64,000 nucleotides of DNA from Enterococcus quebecensis (GCF_001730365.1 NZ_MIKB01000015.1:248001-312000); one strand, 5' to 3'; numbered from the stretch's first letter, positions 52,066-63,418 are shown. Notes: generated from the letters alone by a model not told the origin. Translations and numbers: made by a program.

Positions 52066-52839
52066 ATGAAAACGAAGATGCCTGAAATTCTTTCTTTCAT
52101 TTCAGAAGAAGCTGTTAGTAGAAAAATGACGAGTGAGGAAATTGCCATTCACTTTGGTTATGATAAATATCACTTTAGTCGGAAATTTAAAGAAATAAAT
52201 GGATTCAGTGTTGTAGAATTCCTCTCTAGTTTAAAAGTTGAAAAGGCGATTATTGAACTTGATGAAGAAAAGAGAGTCATCGACCTACAAGAACAGTCAG
52301 GTTTTGAAAGCAGTGGTAGTTTTACGAATACTTTTAAAAAATATACAGGTAGTTCACCTAGAAAGTACAAAACTGAAATGAGTGAACTTTTTTATGATAT
52401 GAAACGTTTTGAAAATGATGATAAGGATCAGTCGATAGCCCATTTTGAAGGAAAGAGTCATTCTTTTTGTACAGTCACTATTGAAGTACCTGATGGATTT
52501 GAAAAAGGGATCATATTTATTGGACTTTTCCGTACACTTATACCAAATCATCTGCCTATATCTGGATTAGCTACTAAAAATTTAATAGGAAATCAATTGA
52601 AAAATATTCCAAGCGGAAACTATTATTTATTAGCTTGTGCTATCAGCCGTTCCAATAATGTTCTATCTTACTTTAATTTAGACAATAGTTTAAGGGGTAA
52701 AGTAGATGAACGTCTATCTTTTCCAAACTGTTCTGGCAATCATTACACGATTAAGCTGAGAGAACCAATACCAGAAGACCCACCCATATTAGTGAATGTG
52801 GGAAAACTTTTGATCTCCCGTTTAAAGAACACAATCTAG
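52066..52839 (+). CDS. AraC-family regulator with C-terminal effector-like domain
   Basis: Double helix-turn-helix at the N-terminus ('MTSEEIAIHFGYDKYHFSRK', 'DLQEQSGFESSGSFTNTFKK') followed by ~140 residues with no clear family ('FEKGIIFIGLFRTLIPNHLP'). The ATG at 52066 with AAAGGAGG is preferred. It stands 64 bases upstream of the VOC protein gene, which it may control or be expressed with. Confidence 0.82.
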   Translation: MKTKMPEILSFISEEAVSRKMTSEEIAIHFGYDKYHFSRKFKEINGFSVVEFLSSLKVEKAIIELDEEKRVIDLQEQSGFESSGSFTNTFKKYTGSSPRKYKTEMSELFYDMKRFENDDKDQSIAHFEGKSHSFCTVTIEVPDGFEKGIIFIGLFRTLIPNHLPISGLATKNLIGNQLKNIPSGNYYLLACAISRSNNVLSYFNLDNSLRGKVDERLSFPNCSGNHYTIKLREPIPEDPPILVNVGKLLISRLKNTI

Positions 52840-52903
52840 AATAATATTATTTGACCGTGAAATGATAACATAGTCGTAAGTTGATGGAATGGAGGAAATG
52901 GTT

Positions 52904-53260
52904 ATGAGTTTAAATGTAAAGAGTGTCACTGTAGGTCTACCAGTAAGTAATTTGGAGGAATCTGCAATTTGGTATGAAAAAATTCTTATGAGTGATGAAA
53001 AAATTAATCCTGTTGAAGGCGTTATCGAGTATCCAATTGGTTCTATTTGGATTCAACTTTTCGAAGAAAAAATCAATGTTTCAGAGAACGGTTTACGCTT
53101 AGGAGTGGAAGATTTAGACACAGAATTTGAACGTTTAAAAACACTTGGCGTAATCGTTGACGAGGCGATAGAGGATGTACCAGGTATCATTCGATACGTT
53201 GATTTCTCTGATCCAGATGGCAATAAGTTATCGTTCTATTGTTTATACGCTCAAGAATAG
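52904..53260 (+). CDS. VOC-superfamily (glyoxalase/bleomycin-resistance-like) protein
   Basis: 118 residues with VOC beta-alpha-beta modules: 'SVTVGLPVSNLEESAIWYEK', 'GLRLGVEDLDTEFERLKTLG' and 'VDFSDPDGNKLSFY'. The Glu/His metal ligands cannot be assigned with certainty. The ATG at 52904 with GGAGG is chosen. Substrate unknown. Confidence 0.85.
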   Translation: MSLNVKSVTVGLPVSNLEESAIWYEKILMSDEKINPVEGVIEYPIGSIWIQLFEEKINVSENGLRLGVEDLDTEFERLKTLGVIVDEAIEDVPGIIRYVDFSDPDGNKLSFYCLYAQE

Positions 53261-53283
53261 ATTTAAACAGTGTTTATATAAGG

Positions 53284-53328
53284 AAATAGTGTATAGCTCA
53301 CACTTTTGTGAGCTACACACTATTTTCA
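53284..53328 (+). terminator. Terminator after VOC gene
   Basis: AATAGTGTATAGCTCACA and imperfect complement around CTTT, followed by T4. Confidence 0.82.
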
Positions 53329-53574
53329 TTTTATTTTGTAATCTTCCAGTTGCTATCGCTTTAGTCTACTGGTCGAAATATTTCACTGACAGAGATTCCG
53401 TTATTTGATTATGCTTGCGCAGGAATTTCATATCCACGAACAGAAAAGAAAATCGAGTTCAATTTATAGTTATTAAGACTACAAAGTTTTACCAAGTCTA
53501 TGAAAGTTAATGATTCTAAAAAAACAAAATGATTTAACCAACGCTTATTTTCAGGATAGATATTTCTTGCTTGA

Positions 53575-54582
53575 TTACGAAGTTTGACCAGATACTATCT
53601 GTTCACAATAATCTAAATAATTTTTATTAATTAAACTATACTTTGGAAAAATTAATCCAGACAAGTTTATTAGAAAATCAGAATTTTCTATTTTTCTATT
53701 TAACATTTGATGAGATGCATTAGGGATAATTTTTACTTCCAAATCTTTTTTAGACATTTTCGATCGGTATATTTTCTCTGTTTCCAAAGAGTTTACATTC
53801 TTATCATTTTCAGCCAAGATCAAATAAGTTTTACCATGTACTTTAGATAATTCATCTGTAGCATCTTGATTCAAATTGTTTCGAACAAATAAATATCTAT
53901 CAGAGGTCATTACCTCCGTCCCCCCATTATTTTTATATTTGCTGTATGAATCATTTTTTTCAATTAGCAGGCTGTCATTTCTAAAGTGTTGTTTTGCTTG
54001 AAGAATTTCTGTATTGGTTCCGCCAGAATCTTTGATTCGATTCTCAGTATCATATTCTCCCTGTCTTATCCAATTAATTGCTGGTGCTACCACTATTGAG
54101 AATTGAATATCCGGATTCTCACTCATAACTTTGGGAATTACCCATCCAGCTTGACTAGCTCCCCATAAACCAATTTTATTTGAATATTTTGGATATTTCA
54201 CTTTCAACCACTCAATCACTTCTAGTACTTCTTTTGTACGATCATCCATTGTCTGTAGCAACCAATTACCACTAGAACGCCCTACTCCTAACTTATCCCA
54301 TGAGACAGAGATATAGCCTTGCTGAGCAAATCTTTCCATTAGTGGTTTATACCCTCCGTCTTGCGTTGCTTCTTGCGCCCCATCTCCATGAACAAACACC
54401 ATAATTCCTTTTACTTCTCCCTGTTTTGGAGAAGTAATTATTGTGGATAATGTTCCATCAGTCGTAGAAATACTTACTCTGTTCTCGTTCATTTGATAAT
54501 TATTTCCAATAAAAAACAACCCCATTATTATGACAAGCATTCCTATAAAAATAATAAATACTCTCTTAATTATTGTTCCCAT
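53575..54582 (-). CDS. Membrane-anchored alpha/beta hydrolase
   Basis: One N-terminal helix (about 8-28) anchors a 300-residue extracellular alpha/beta hydrolase: 'FVHGDGAQE' oxyanion region, nucleophile motif 'GLWGASQAGW' (Ser), 'AENDKNVN' (Asp) and 'PNASHQML' (His). The ATG at 54582 has GGAG nine bases upstream and overlaps the end of the GNAT gene; the ATG at 54597 is too close to its GGGG. Last gene of a MerR-GNAT-hydrolase operon. Substrate unknown. Confidence 0.82.
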   Translation of the reverse strand: MGTIIKRVFIIFIGMLVIIMGLFFIGNNYQMNENRVSISTTDGTLSTIITSPKQGEVKGIMVFVHGDGAQEATQDGGYKPLMERFAQQGYISVSWDKLGVGRSSGNWLLQTMDDRTKEVLEVIEWLKVKYPKYSNKIGLWGASQAGWVIPKVMSENPDIQFSIVVAPAINWIRQGEYDTENRIKDSGGTNTEILQAKQHFRNDSLLIEKNDSYSKYKNNGGTEVMTSDRYLFVRNNLNQDATDELSKVHGKTYLILAENDKNVNSLETEKIYRSKMSKKDLEVKIIPNASHQMLNRKIENSDFLINLSGLIFPKYSLINKNYLDYCEQIVSGQTS

Positions 54583-55166
54583 TTCATTAATCTCCATCCC
54601 CTTAAGCCTACGACTAATTCCATTATAAAACTTGATTGTTTTTTTATTATTTTAAAACCTAATTTACTATATAATTGATAAGCCCTATAATTTTGTTCCG
54701 CTACATGCAAAGTTAATTTCTTTTTCGGAAAGATATTTTTACAATGGGAAATTAGTGCTTTACCAATTCCCTTATTTCTAAATTCTGGTGCAACAGCCAG
54801 AAAATCAATGTAACTTTCATTATGCTGAGGCTTGTGAGAAAGCACGCTCAACAAAAGTGATAACCTAAGATATTGTGAAAAAGATAAGTTTTTTTTCAAT
54901 GAATCATGTAAATCATGATACTTTTCTCCGCTTACTGTTAAAAATAAACAACCGCATAGTTTTCCATTATACTCTGAAACAAATAATTTCTCAGGTTTTA
55001 TTAAAATTATATACTTGCAAAAAGCAGTAATTACATCTAACACTTCTTGATTATTAAATATTTTTTTGGTGAACTTAGATTGAAACCCTTCATAAACTAA
55101 GATTGAAATTTGTTCAACTTTATTTTCTACATTGCAATTATTTATACTCTTTATATTAATACTCAT
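54570..55166 (-). CDS. GNAT-family N-acetyltransferase
   Basis: The acetyl-CoA-binding motif 'IDFLAVAPEFRNKGIGKALI' and 'HVAEQNYRAYQLYSKLGFKI' define GNAT. 198 residues. The start overlaps the MerR gene stop by four bases. In such operons GNAT enzymes often inactivate the drug sensed by the regulator (inference). Confidence 0.88.
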   Translation of the reverse strand: MSINIKSINNCNVENKVEQISILVYEGFQSKFTKKIFNNQEVLDVITAFCKYIILIKPEKLFVSEYNGKLCGCLFLTVSGEKYHDLHDSLKKNLSFSQYLRLSLLLSVLSHKPQHNESYIDFLAVAPEFRNKGIGKALISHCKNIFPKKKLTLHVAEQNYRAYQLYSKLGFKIIKKQSSFIMELVVGLRGWRLMKWEQ

Positions 55167-55897
55167 AATTTCATCTCGATTGAATACACCATTTTGTCAT
55201 TGTATGCTAGCGAGCAATATATATTTTCATAGATAATAAATTCTTTAATCTCAGAATCCCTCACATTAATTATCGAATCACTCAAAAAATCACTTATTTG
55301 GTTTTCAATATCGATTTTATTTTCCACTACAAAGCTCTTGCATGCATAAGTTCCTGCCGGAAAGACATAGTCGCTGCATTCTTTTGTGCTTTTTAAACAC
55401 ACAATTGCAGACTGTTTTTCTGATAAAATAAAATAAGGCTCATCTAGGTGTACAAGCTCTTGTTCTATCGCTTTAGAATAATCTATTGAATCTCCTTCAA
55501 TAATTTGTTCCATTAATTTTTTAAAGCATCGTTCTTCTCTTTCAACAAAAATAACTTTGTTCAATTCATACTTTCTTTGTGAATCAACAATTTTGTTGAT
55601 TATTTTCTGAGTTGCCAGCAACTTATTTATTTCTCGTTGAACCTTAACTTCAGCTTCCTCAAACATTGACTTTATATTATCTAATGCTAAGCTTTCTTGT
55701 ATCTCTTTAATAGAAAAACCAATTTCTCTCAAAGTACTAACTTGATATAATCGATAAATATCACTTTCTTCAAAAACATAATACTTATTTTCTTTATTTC
55801 TTTTTGGTTCTAATATACCTTTATCAATGTAATGTCTTATTTTGTATTTGGATATGTTAAACAATTTTGCCATCTCACCTGCTGTAAGTTGCTTCAT
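55163..55897 (-). CDS. MerR-family regulator of the GNAT/hydrolase operon
   Basis: N-terminal MerR helix-turn-helix ('TAGEMAKLFNISKYKIRHYI', 'STLREIGFSIKEIQESL'), coiled-coil helix, and a C-terminal ligand domain of ~120 residues. 244 residues. Autogenous control is likely because its promoter has a 19-base spacer containing a GTGGT-T-ACCAC palindrome. Confidence 0.87.
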   Translation of the reverse strand: MKQLTAGEMAKLFNISKYKIRHYIDKGILEPKRNKENKYYVFEESDIYRLYQVSTLREIGFSIKEIQESLALDNIKSMFEEAEVKVQREINKLLATQKIINKIVDSQRKYELNKVIFVEREERCFKKLMEQIIEGDSIDYSKAIEQELVHLDEPYFILSEKQSAIVCLKSTKECSDYVFPAGTYACKSFVVENKIDIENQISDFLSDSIINVRDSEIKEFIIYENIYCSLAYNDKMVYSIEMKL

Positions 55898-55926
55898 CGT
55901 TTGTACCTCCTATGCGTTATACACTC

Positions 55927-55957
55927 ATTATAAACTGCGTGGTAACCACTCAGTCAA
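55927..55957 (-). promoter_or_regulatory. MerR-type promoter with 19-base spacer
   Basis: Minus strand TTGACT (55957-55952) - 19 - TATAAT (55932-55927), the spacer holding the palindrome GTGGTTACCAC. It drives the MerR-GNAT-hydrolase operon. Confidence 0.75.
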
Positions 55958-56085
55958 GAGAATTATTGAAGGTTGGTATTCAACACCATTTGATAATTCT
56001 TTGATAACCACATCAATCCGGTCTTTGGGTTGGGCTTTGTTAAAGTCCTTTAGCGCTTTATTCAGTGTGCTTTTAATTTTTTAAT
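55933..56085 (-). pseudogene. Unidentified coding fragment overlapping the MerR promoter
   Basis: On the minus strand a frame of ~45 codons reads 'TLNKALKDFNKAQPKDRIDV' and 'VIKELSNGVEYQPSIILLTE' and runs into the MerR promoter before a stop. It looks like the truncated end of a helical protein, not recognised. It has no start and no ribosome binding site. Confidence 0.35.
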
Positions 56086-56135
56086 AACTCATACTGCATA
56101 GCTTCTCTTTTATAAGACAATTAACAACCATAACA

Positions 56136-56178
56136 AACAAACACCATACGCAGTCCCCCAATCTGCGTATGGTGCTTA
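56136..56178 (-). terminator. Terminator of the bgl operon
   Basis: CACCATACGCAG and CTGCGTATGGTG around TCCCCCAAT, 14 bases behind the bglA-like gene stop; T-rich on the minus-strand side. Confidence 0.78.
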
Positions 56179-56191
56179 AAAATTTCTATTT

Positions 56192-57679
<1,488 letters not shown>

Positions 57680-59545
57680 TTATAGTAATGTAATCAAACG
57701 ATCACCAGTATTTACTTGTGCTTGATCGCTGACTACAACATCTTCATAATTTGCTGTATTGGTAATAATAACTGGTGTTGTCACGTCAAAGCCAGCTGCT
57801 TTAATCGCTTCAATATCAAACACAACAAGTGGGTCGCCAGCTTTTACTGTTTGCCCTTGTGTTACTTTTAACTCAAAGTGTTTCCCATCTAATTGAACGG
57901 TATCTAACCCAATATGAATCAGTACTTCTGCACCATTTTCTGACGTTACACCAACCGCATGTCCTGTTGCAAATGCCATAGTGACCGTGCCATTTACTGG
58001 TGAAACAACTTCTCCTTTTGCTGGGGCGATCGCCAAACCTTGACCTAATGTTCCTGAAGCAAAGGCTTTGTCATTAATATTTTCTAGTAACACAATATCA
58101 CCAGTTAGCGGGCTACTGATCACTTCTGATTTTACGCCAGCATGTTCAACTGTATTTGTTGCAGTTGTTTCTTTTGTAGCGGTTGTTGCTTCTGGAATAT
58201 CCTCAAAACCAATGAAATAAGTTAAAACGGCTGCTAAAACAAAGGCTACTGCAACACCAATTAAGAAGCCTACAAACCCTTCTCCATTTGGTCCATAGAA
58301 AGCTGGAATCATTAAAATACTTGACGGACCTGCTGCATAGCCCATACTACCTGCATATCCGACAATACCACCACCAACAGCTGCTGAAATTACCCCAATA
58401 ATAAACGGACGTTTTAATCTCAAGGTCACACCATAAACAGCTGGTTCAGTAATTCCGAATAAAGCAGTGACTACAGCAGACGCTGACAACGCTCTAAATT
58501 CTTTATTTTTCGTTTTTAACATAACGCCTAAAACCGCACCTGCTTGTGCAAATACTGAAATCGCTACACTTGGTTTTAGAGGATCTTTCCCCATTGTTGC
58601 AATATTGTTCATCATCACTGGCACAATCCCCCAGTGTAAACCAAACATTACAAGAATTTGCCATGAAGCGGCAATTAAGGCACCGGCAATAATTGGATTA
58701 AAGTTAATAACTGTAACCAACACATCTGCAATCGCATTCCCTACGTATACGCCAAATGGTCCAAAAATCATTAACGTTAAAGGAACAATCACAATTAAAA
58801 GAATCATTGGTGTAATAAAGTTTTTAATACTTTGATGTAAACGTTTGTTCAAGAATTTTTCTAGTACACTCATCGCATAAATTGCTAAAATGATCGGAAT
58901 AACAGTCGATGTATATTTCACCATCACCACTGGAATCCCAAAGAAATCAGCCGAAACATCTGGCGCTGCTAAACCAATAATCGTTGGATACACAAGAGCA
59001 CCTGCAATCGTTACTGCAACAAAGACGTTTGCTTTGAATTTCCTTGCTGCTGTGATCGCTAGTAAAACAGGTAAGAAGTAGAACAAACTATCCGCAATTG
59101 CACTTAAAATGATATAAGTTGACGTTTCTGGTACGACTAATTTTGTTGTCGTAGCAATAGAAAGTAATCCTTTTAAAATCCCAGCTCCTGCCATCACACC
59201 AAGTAAAGGCGTAAATAAGCTAGAAATCAAATCAACAAATTTACCAAAGATCGTTTCATTTTCATTTGAACCATTATCTGAACTGGTCTGATCACCAGTT
59301 AAATTAGAAATATTTCCAATTGCCTCATACACTTCAGGTACTGTATTCCCAATAACAACTTGGAATTGTCCTGCACTTTCCATAACCGTTACAACGCCGG
59401 GAATACTCTCCACAGCACTTTTATCAACACTATTTCTGTCTTTTAATTTAAATCTTAAGCGTGTCGCACAATGAACAAGTGATTGTACATTTTCTTCGCC
59501 ACCGACTTCTTTCAATATTTTTTCTGCTAATTGATTCGTATCCAT
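57680..59545 (-). CDS. bglP: Beta-glucoside PTS transporter EIIBCA
   Basis: Domain order B-C-A: EIIB with phospho-Cys in 'LVHCATRLRF' (about 25), membrane EIIC (about 110-460, 'LLGVMAGAGILKGLL'), and EIIA with phospho-His in 'EVLIHIGLDTVQL' (about 546). It imports and phosphorylates aryl-beta-glucosides. ATG at 59545 with AGGAGG; 621 residues. Expression is controlled by LicT acting on the RAT/terminator upstream. Confidence 0.94.
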   Translation of the reverse strand: MDTNQLAEKILKEVGGEENVQSLVHCATRLRFKLKDRNSVDKSAVESIPGVVTVMESAGQFQVVIGNTVPEVYEAIGNISNLTGDQTSSDNGSNENETIFGKFVDLISSLFTPLLGVMAGAGILKGLLSIATTTKLVVPETSTYIILSAIADSLFYFLPVLLAITAARKFKANVFVAVTIAGALVYPTIIGLAAPDVSADFFGIPVVMVKYTSTVIPIILAIYAMSVLEKFLNKRLHQSIKNFITPMILLIVIVPLTLMIFGPFGVYVGNAIADVLVTVINFNPIIAGALIAASWQILVMFGLHWGIVPVMMNNIATMGKDPLKPSVAISVFAQAGAVLGVMLKTKNKEFRALSASAVVTALFGITEPAVYGVTLRLKRPFIIGVISAAVGGGIVGYAGSMGYAAGPSSILMIPAFYGPNGEGFVGFLIGVAVAFVLAAVLTYFIGFEDIPEATTATKETTATNTVEHAGVKSEVISSPLTGDIVLLENINDKAFASGTLGQGLAIAPAKGEVVSPVNGTVTMAFATGHAVGVTSENGAEVLIHIGLDTVQLDGKHFELKVTQGQTVKAGDPLVVFDIEAIKAAGFDVTTPVIITNTANYEDVVVSDQAQVNTGDRLITLL

Positions 59546-59629
59546 GATAAATCCTCCTAAGAACATACTTGCAAAAGGCTGTGTTTAACTGATTTAAAAT
59601 AGTTCCGGATCTATTTTTGGCAAAATAAA

Positions 59630-59695
59630 AACCTAAACCTTTACTAAAAAATGCATACACTACCCCTGTGTGCAATTTCTTAGTAAAAGTTTAGG
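59630..59695 (-). terminator. Regulated terminator overlapping the RAT
   Basis: On the minus strand CCTAAACTTTTACTAAGAAA and a long complement ending GGTTTAGG are followed by TTTTTATTTT. The left arm shares CCTAAAC with the RAT, so the two structures exclude each other, as in known LicT/BglG systems. Confidence 0.88.
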
Positions 59696-59721
59696 TGTCG
59701 CCTGCCGAACAGTCACAATCC
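59689..59721 (-). promoter_or_regulatory. Ribonucleic antiterminator (RAT) for LicT
   Basis: The minus strand reads GGATTGTGACTGTTCGGCAG, then GCGACACCTAAAC, close to the RAT consensus of bgl/sac operons. Binding of dimeric LicT here prevents the downstream terminator and allows bglP-bglA expression when beta-glucosides are present. Confidence 0.9.
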
Positions 59722-59761
59722 ACTAACCTGATACGTTATTTATTTATCTGTCTCAAATGAT

Positions 59762-59803
59762 AGCACTTTCAAAAAAAGAAGTCAATCCTTTTTTGAAAGT
59801 GTT
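59762..59803 (-). terminator. Hairpin at the end of licT
   Basis: CACTTTCAAAAAA and TTTTTTGAAAGTG arms overlapping the last codons of licT. A partial terminator between licT and bglP is plausible. Confidence 0.55.
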
Positions 59804-60636
59804 TTCTCTCTTGTATATAAACGTTTTAAATGAATCACAAGATATAACATTTCCTCAGAAGTTAAATCCATATGGAAAGTCGTATACACGTATTCCGCAA
59901 TTTTATTCGCACAATCATAGGCTAATGGATACTTCTTTTTCATCAATAAATAAAGGTCATGGTCTTCACTATCGAGCAAGGTACCATTAGTAATCCGCTG
60001 TACAAAAAACTTAAGATGGGTCAGAAAACGATAAAAGTTCAATGACTCTTCATCATACTCAATCCCTAAATGATATTTCACAATTTTTAAAATAGCAGAG
60101 ACTTCTTTCGTAATCGTAACGGTTGTATTCATTTCTTCGTTCATTTCCGCATTAATCAAATGCATCGCAATAAATCCTGCCTCATCGGCTGGCAATCTAA
60201 CCTCTGTTTCCTGCTCAACCATATCCAGTAAGTCCTTAGCCAACTCAAATTCATTTGGATACAAACGATTAATTTCCCAAATTAAAGAATTGGTAATAGA
60301 CTGTCCATTTTGATGTCTTTTTAACGCATGGTAAATATGATCCACAAGGGAAACGTGTAAACTTTCATTTAATTTTTGATTTAGCTTTTTCTTCGCCATA
60401 TCAATAAATTCCTCTGTTACCTTTAGAATTGGATAAGGAACTTCATTACTAAGCGAATTAAAATGTTGTTGCAAACTAGCATCTTCTAAATGAAAAATTT
60501 TGTCGGCTTTTGTCATATCTAATGTTTCGCCTGCACTTTTTTTAAATCCAATTCCTTTACCCATAATCACTTGTTCTGTTCCGTCTTCATCTTTTGTGAT
60601 AATCACGTTGTTGTTTAGTATTTTATATATTCTCAT
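59782..60636 (-). CDS. licT: Transcription antiterminator LicT (BglG family)
   Basis: 284 residues: an RNA-binding CAT domain (1-55, 'MRIYKILNNNVIITKDEDG', 'IMGKGIGFKKSAGE') and two PRD domains with regulatory His residues ('SLVDHIYHALKRH', 'ADEAGFIAMHLINAE', 'MLYLVIHLKRLY'). When beta-glucosides are present it binds the RAT before bglP and prevents termination. It is the first gene of licT-bglP-bglA. Confidence 0.94.
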   Translation of the reverse strand: MRIYKILNNNVIITKDEDGTEQVIMGKGIGFKKSAGETLDMTKADKIFHLEDASLQQHFNSLSNEVPYPILKVTEEFIDMAKKKLNQKLNESLHVSLVDHIYHALKRHQNGQSITNSLIWEINRLYPNEFELAKDLLDMVEQETEVRLPADEAGFIAMHLINAEMNEEMNTTVTITKEVSAILKIVKYHLGIEYDEESLNFYRFLTHLKFFVQRITNGTLLDSEDHDLYLLMKKKYPLAYDCANKIAEYVYTTFHMDLTSEEMLYLVIHLKRLYTREKTLSKKD

Positions 60637-60804
60637 GACTTAACCTCCTCATTTTAGACCTGCTTCTTCAATTTGCTATTCTACGCTATGAGGCAAGAAA
60701 AAGAAAGACTTTGTTTTTTAGGAGAATACGTTTTACCGCTTAATATAGCTTCTAATGGCTATTTGAAGTTATGGCTTACAGCTGAATAAATATGACTTGT
60801 AAGA

Positions 60805-60908
60805 GAGGTTCACCATGGTCAATCTAGTAAAAATGAGCATAAGTAACTACTAAAAACGTTAGATCAAAAAGCAAAAAAACTGAAAAACATTTTGATTTAA
60901 TATCCTAA
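60805..60908 (+). repeat. Repeat R1, copy D (remnant)
   Basis: 'GAGGTTCACCATGGTCAATC' to 'ATTTTGATTTAATATCCTAA': the start ('MVNLVKMS'), then an internal deletion to the C-terminal 'LKNILI' codons. The 3' hairpin is gone. It lies outside the guaA-linked region, beside licT. Confidence 0.7.
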
Positions 60909-61258
60909 CAGAAAAAAATTTAAGAATATATGTCTTTTCTAGACTAATTATTGGGCTATTTCTTTTTACTTTTTTGATTGTTGTTAATCTTTTCTTTAGA
61001 GAGAGCAGTATCACTTGGATATTATTTATTGACTCTTGCCTTTTTCTTCTTCTGGTGCTCTATTTTATCTCATTGAAAAAACTTACTCATTTAATTGTTT
61101 CCTTCGGAGTTCCAACCAGTATGTTTAAAGAAAATAATAATATACAACTTTCTAACTCTCTGCTTCTTCTAGATAAATATGCTAAGCGAACTTTAAGTTA
61201 TTGTATTAGTTCTTTGATTATGGTTTCACTCTTCTTGATACTATTTATATATGTATAA
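60896..61258 (+). pseudogene. Small two-helix membrane protein, probably 5'-truncated
   Basis: An open frame begins right behind the R1 remnant and encodes 'RIYVFSRLIIGLFLFTFLIV' and further hydrophobic segments (two to three helices), ending 'LIMVSLFLILFIYV'. No convincing start or ribosome binding site is seen; the TTG at 60974 would give 94 residues. Probably a gene that lost its 5' end when R1 sequence was joined to it. Confidence 0.5.
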
Positions 61259-61259
61259 A

Positions 61260-61290
61260 AAAACAGCCGAAATCCGGCTGTTTTTTTGTT
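61260..61290 (+). terminator. Terminator
   Basis: ACAGCCG-AAAT-CCGGCTGT stem with T7 behind the small membrane protein frame. Confidence 0.85.
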
Positions 61291-61347
61291 TTATATCTAT
61301 GCATCTATTCATTCAACGTCAATGTTTTCAAAGTATAACCAACTAAG

Positions 61348-62856
61348 CTAAATATAATACAAATTCTCAGACGGATAAACCGCATCACTAGTAATATCTA
61401 ACCCTAACTCTCTTAACGTTTGCTCATCATTCTTACTCAACATCACAGTAGAATGCGCTTGTACACCATTTAATTCAGATAATTTATCATAAGCCAATTG
61501 TGCCGTTGGGTTCGTAACCGCACTAATCGCTAATGCAATCAAAATTTCATTGGCTTTTAAAGCCGTTATTTTGCTGTGTAGCTCTTTCTTCTTCATGGTT
61601 TGAATGGTTTCAAGAATCACTGGAGATAATAATAAAATTTCATCTGAAATATTAGCTAACATTTTAACAGAATTCAAAATAGCCGATGAACAGGAATCCA
61701 TTAATTTGCTTGTTCTCCCAGTTACAATTCGACCGTCTGACAACTCAAACGCAATCACTGCTGGCGTCTCACTGTTTTGGGTTTGTTCTCTTAATTGTTC
61801 TGAATACTGACGTGCAGGAAGTACGGCTTTTCTGTCTTCTTTTTTCAGCTCTACTTCTTCCATGATCAATTTAATACGGTTGACTGTTTCGTCATCAGTC
61901 AAGCCTTTTTTAAAATCGCATTCTGTGGCAAAACAACGACGGATAATTTCTTGCTTAGACGCTTCTTTTACTACGTCATCATTTATAATCCCAAAGCCAA
62001 CACGGTTAACCCCCATATCAGTTGGTGATTGATAGACAGATTCTTCCCCTGTAATTTTTTCAATGATCCGTTTAATCACAGGGAACGTCTCCACATCACG
62101 ATTATAATTGACCGCTACTTTTTGGTATTTATCAAAATGGAAAGAATCAATCATATTCACATCTTTTAAATCAACTGTTGCCGCTTCATAGGCAATATTT
62201 AAAGGATGTTTCAACGGAACATTCCAAACTGGGAAGGTTTCAAATTTTGAATAGCCGGCAGTTTTTCCGTTCCGACTTTCATGATAGAGTTGATTCAAAC
62301 AAGTCGCTAATTTACCGCTACCTGGGCCTGGTGCTGTAACTACCACAATTGGTTTTGTTGTCGGAATATAATCATTTTTACCAAATCCTTCTTCGCTGAC
62401 AATTTTCTCAAGATTTGATGGATAGTCTTCAATCGCTGCGTGTTTATAAACTTTGATATTTCTTCTTTCCAACTTGTTAATAAACATTTTTGTAGAAGGC
62501 TGTCCACTGTAACGTGTAATAACCACACTATTGACTGCTAAGCCATATTCTCTTAGTTCATCAATTTGGCGTAAAATATCCATATCATAGGTAATTCCGT
62601 AATCTCCACGAATTTTATTACGTTCAATATCGCCTGCATAAACACAAATCAAAATCTCGGCTTGATCTTTTAATTTTTGTAAAAGTTTAATTTTGGCATC
62701 TGCGTCAAAGCCTGGTAAAACCCGTTTCGCATGCATATCCCCGATTAATTTACCACCAAATTCTAAATATAATTTATCATAGTGATTGACTCTTTCAAGG
62801 ATATATTTTGATTGTTCTTCGATGTACTTCTGTGGATCAAACCCCAATTGTTTCAT
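61348..62856 (-). CDS. DUF1846 family protein
   Basis: 502 residues matching DUF1846 along the length: '[20 protein letters not shown]' start, P-loop-like '[20 protein letters not shown]' (about 173-192), '[18 protein letters not shown]' and '[19 protein letters not shown]' end. The family is widespread in Firmicutes; structures exist but the reaction is not established. A minus-strand TATAAT is visible at about 62896. Confidence 0.9.
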   Translation of the reverse strand: MKQLGFDPQKYIEEQSKYILERVNHYDKLYLEFGGKLIGDMHAKRVLPGFDADAKIKLLQKLKDQAEILICVYAGDIERNKIRGDYGITYDMDILRQIDELREYGLAVNSVVITRYSGQPSTKMFINKLERRNIKVYKHAAIEDYPSNLEKIVSEEGFGKNDYIPTTKPIVVVTAPGPGSGKLATCLNQLYHESRNGKTAGYSKFETFPVWNVPLKHPLNIAYEAATVDLKDVNMIDSFHFDKYQKVAVNYNRDVETFPVIKRIIEKITGEESVYQSPTDMGVNRVGFGIINDDVVKEASKQEIIRRCFATECDFKKGLTDDETVNRIKLIMEEVELKKEDRKAVLPARQYSEQLREQTQNSETPAVIAFELSDGRIVTGRTSKLMDSCSSAILNSVKMLANISDEILLLSPVILETIQTMKKKELHSKITALKANEILIALAISAVTNPTAQLAYDKLSELNGVQAHSTVMLSKNDEQTLRELGLDITSDAVYPSENLYYI

Positions 62857-63199
62857 GTGAGAACCCTCCGATATTTGTATACTGCCATCTATTATAAACT
62901 TATTTACTGCTGATTACGATATAGAATTTCATAATTTAACCGCTGAACCTGATTTACTGCATAATTGACTACTACTTGAATAAGTATATAGGAAACTGGA
63001 TGTCATGGAAAATCAAAACAGTTACTTGACTAAAAAAAGAGCGAACCTTATAAGCAAAGCTTTTGTAAACATAGAAAATGGTTTAATAATACTCTTAAAA
63101 CTGAGAATACCTTAATGCTAAAGGATTCACGGCTTCTTTTTATTGTTATAACTACTGTATAAAGTGAAATAGTTCATTCCTATCCTTCCATTACTTTGA
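62857..63199. other. Intergenic region without a recognised gene
   Basis: AT-rich. It holds the DUF1846 leader and a plus-strand TTGACT at about 62977 without a good partner box. I see no open frame with a ribosome binding site. Confidence 0.4.
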
Positions 63200-63236
63200 T
63201 ATAATAATAATACGTTAAGAACTGGCTAAAGCTCTG

Positions 63237-63418
63237 AAAAAGGAGTTAATGCCATAAAGATATGTCTTTATCGCTTTTGTCCTGTTTTGTTTCATAGGAA
63301 AGGCGATCCTTGAAGAATTGGTTAAAAGATATTACTTCTAATTATTGTAGTAACGCTTGTTGCTTACTCTATTGTAGAAGTGATTAAAGTTTTTATCACT
63401 CTACTTTTTAAGTAAAAA
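63237..63418 (+). pseudogene. Possible degenerate type I toxin gene (Fst/TxpA-like hydrophobic peptide)
   Basis: AAAGGAG followed by ATG CCA TAA lies at 63239-63256. From about 63327 an open frame encodes a strongly hydrophobic peptide 'LLLIIVVTLVAYSIVEVIK' with end 'VFITLLFK', but it has no start codon in frame; a one-base shift at about 63333 would join it to an upstream frame 'ILEELVKRYY'. The peptide type, size and the antisense promoter and shared terminator behind it fit a type I toxin. Confidence 0.4.

Noticed and set aside
53329-53574. Gene remnant between VOC gene and hydrolase operon
   Set aside because: Only short frames are present, with no recognisable family and no start signals.
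29738-55900. Integrase or transposase genes for the accessory region
   Set aside because: I searched both strands for tyrosine and serine recombinase motifs and DDE signatures in the visible proteins and found none; the elements appear immobile now.
58467-58835. 122-codon open frame opposite bglP
   Set aside because: Antisense shadow of the EIIC membrane domain; no start signal and no family resemblance.
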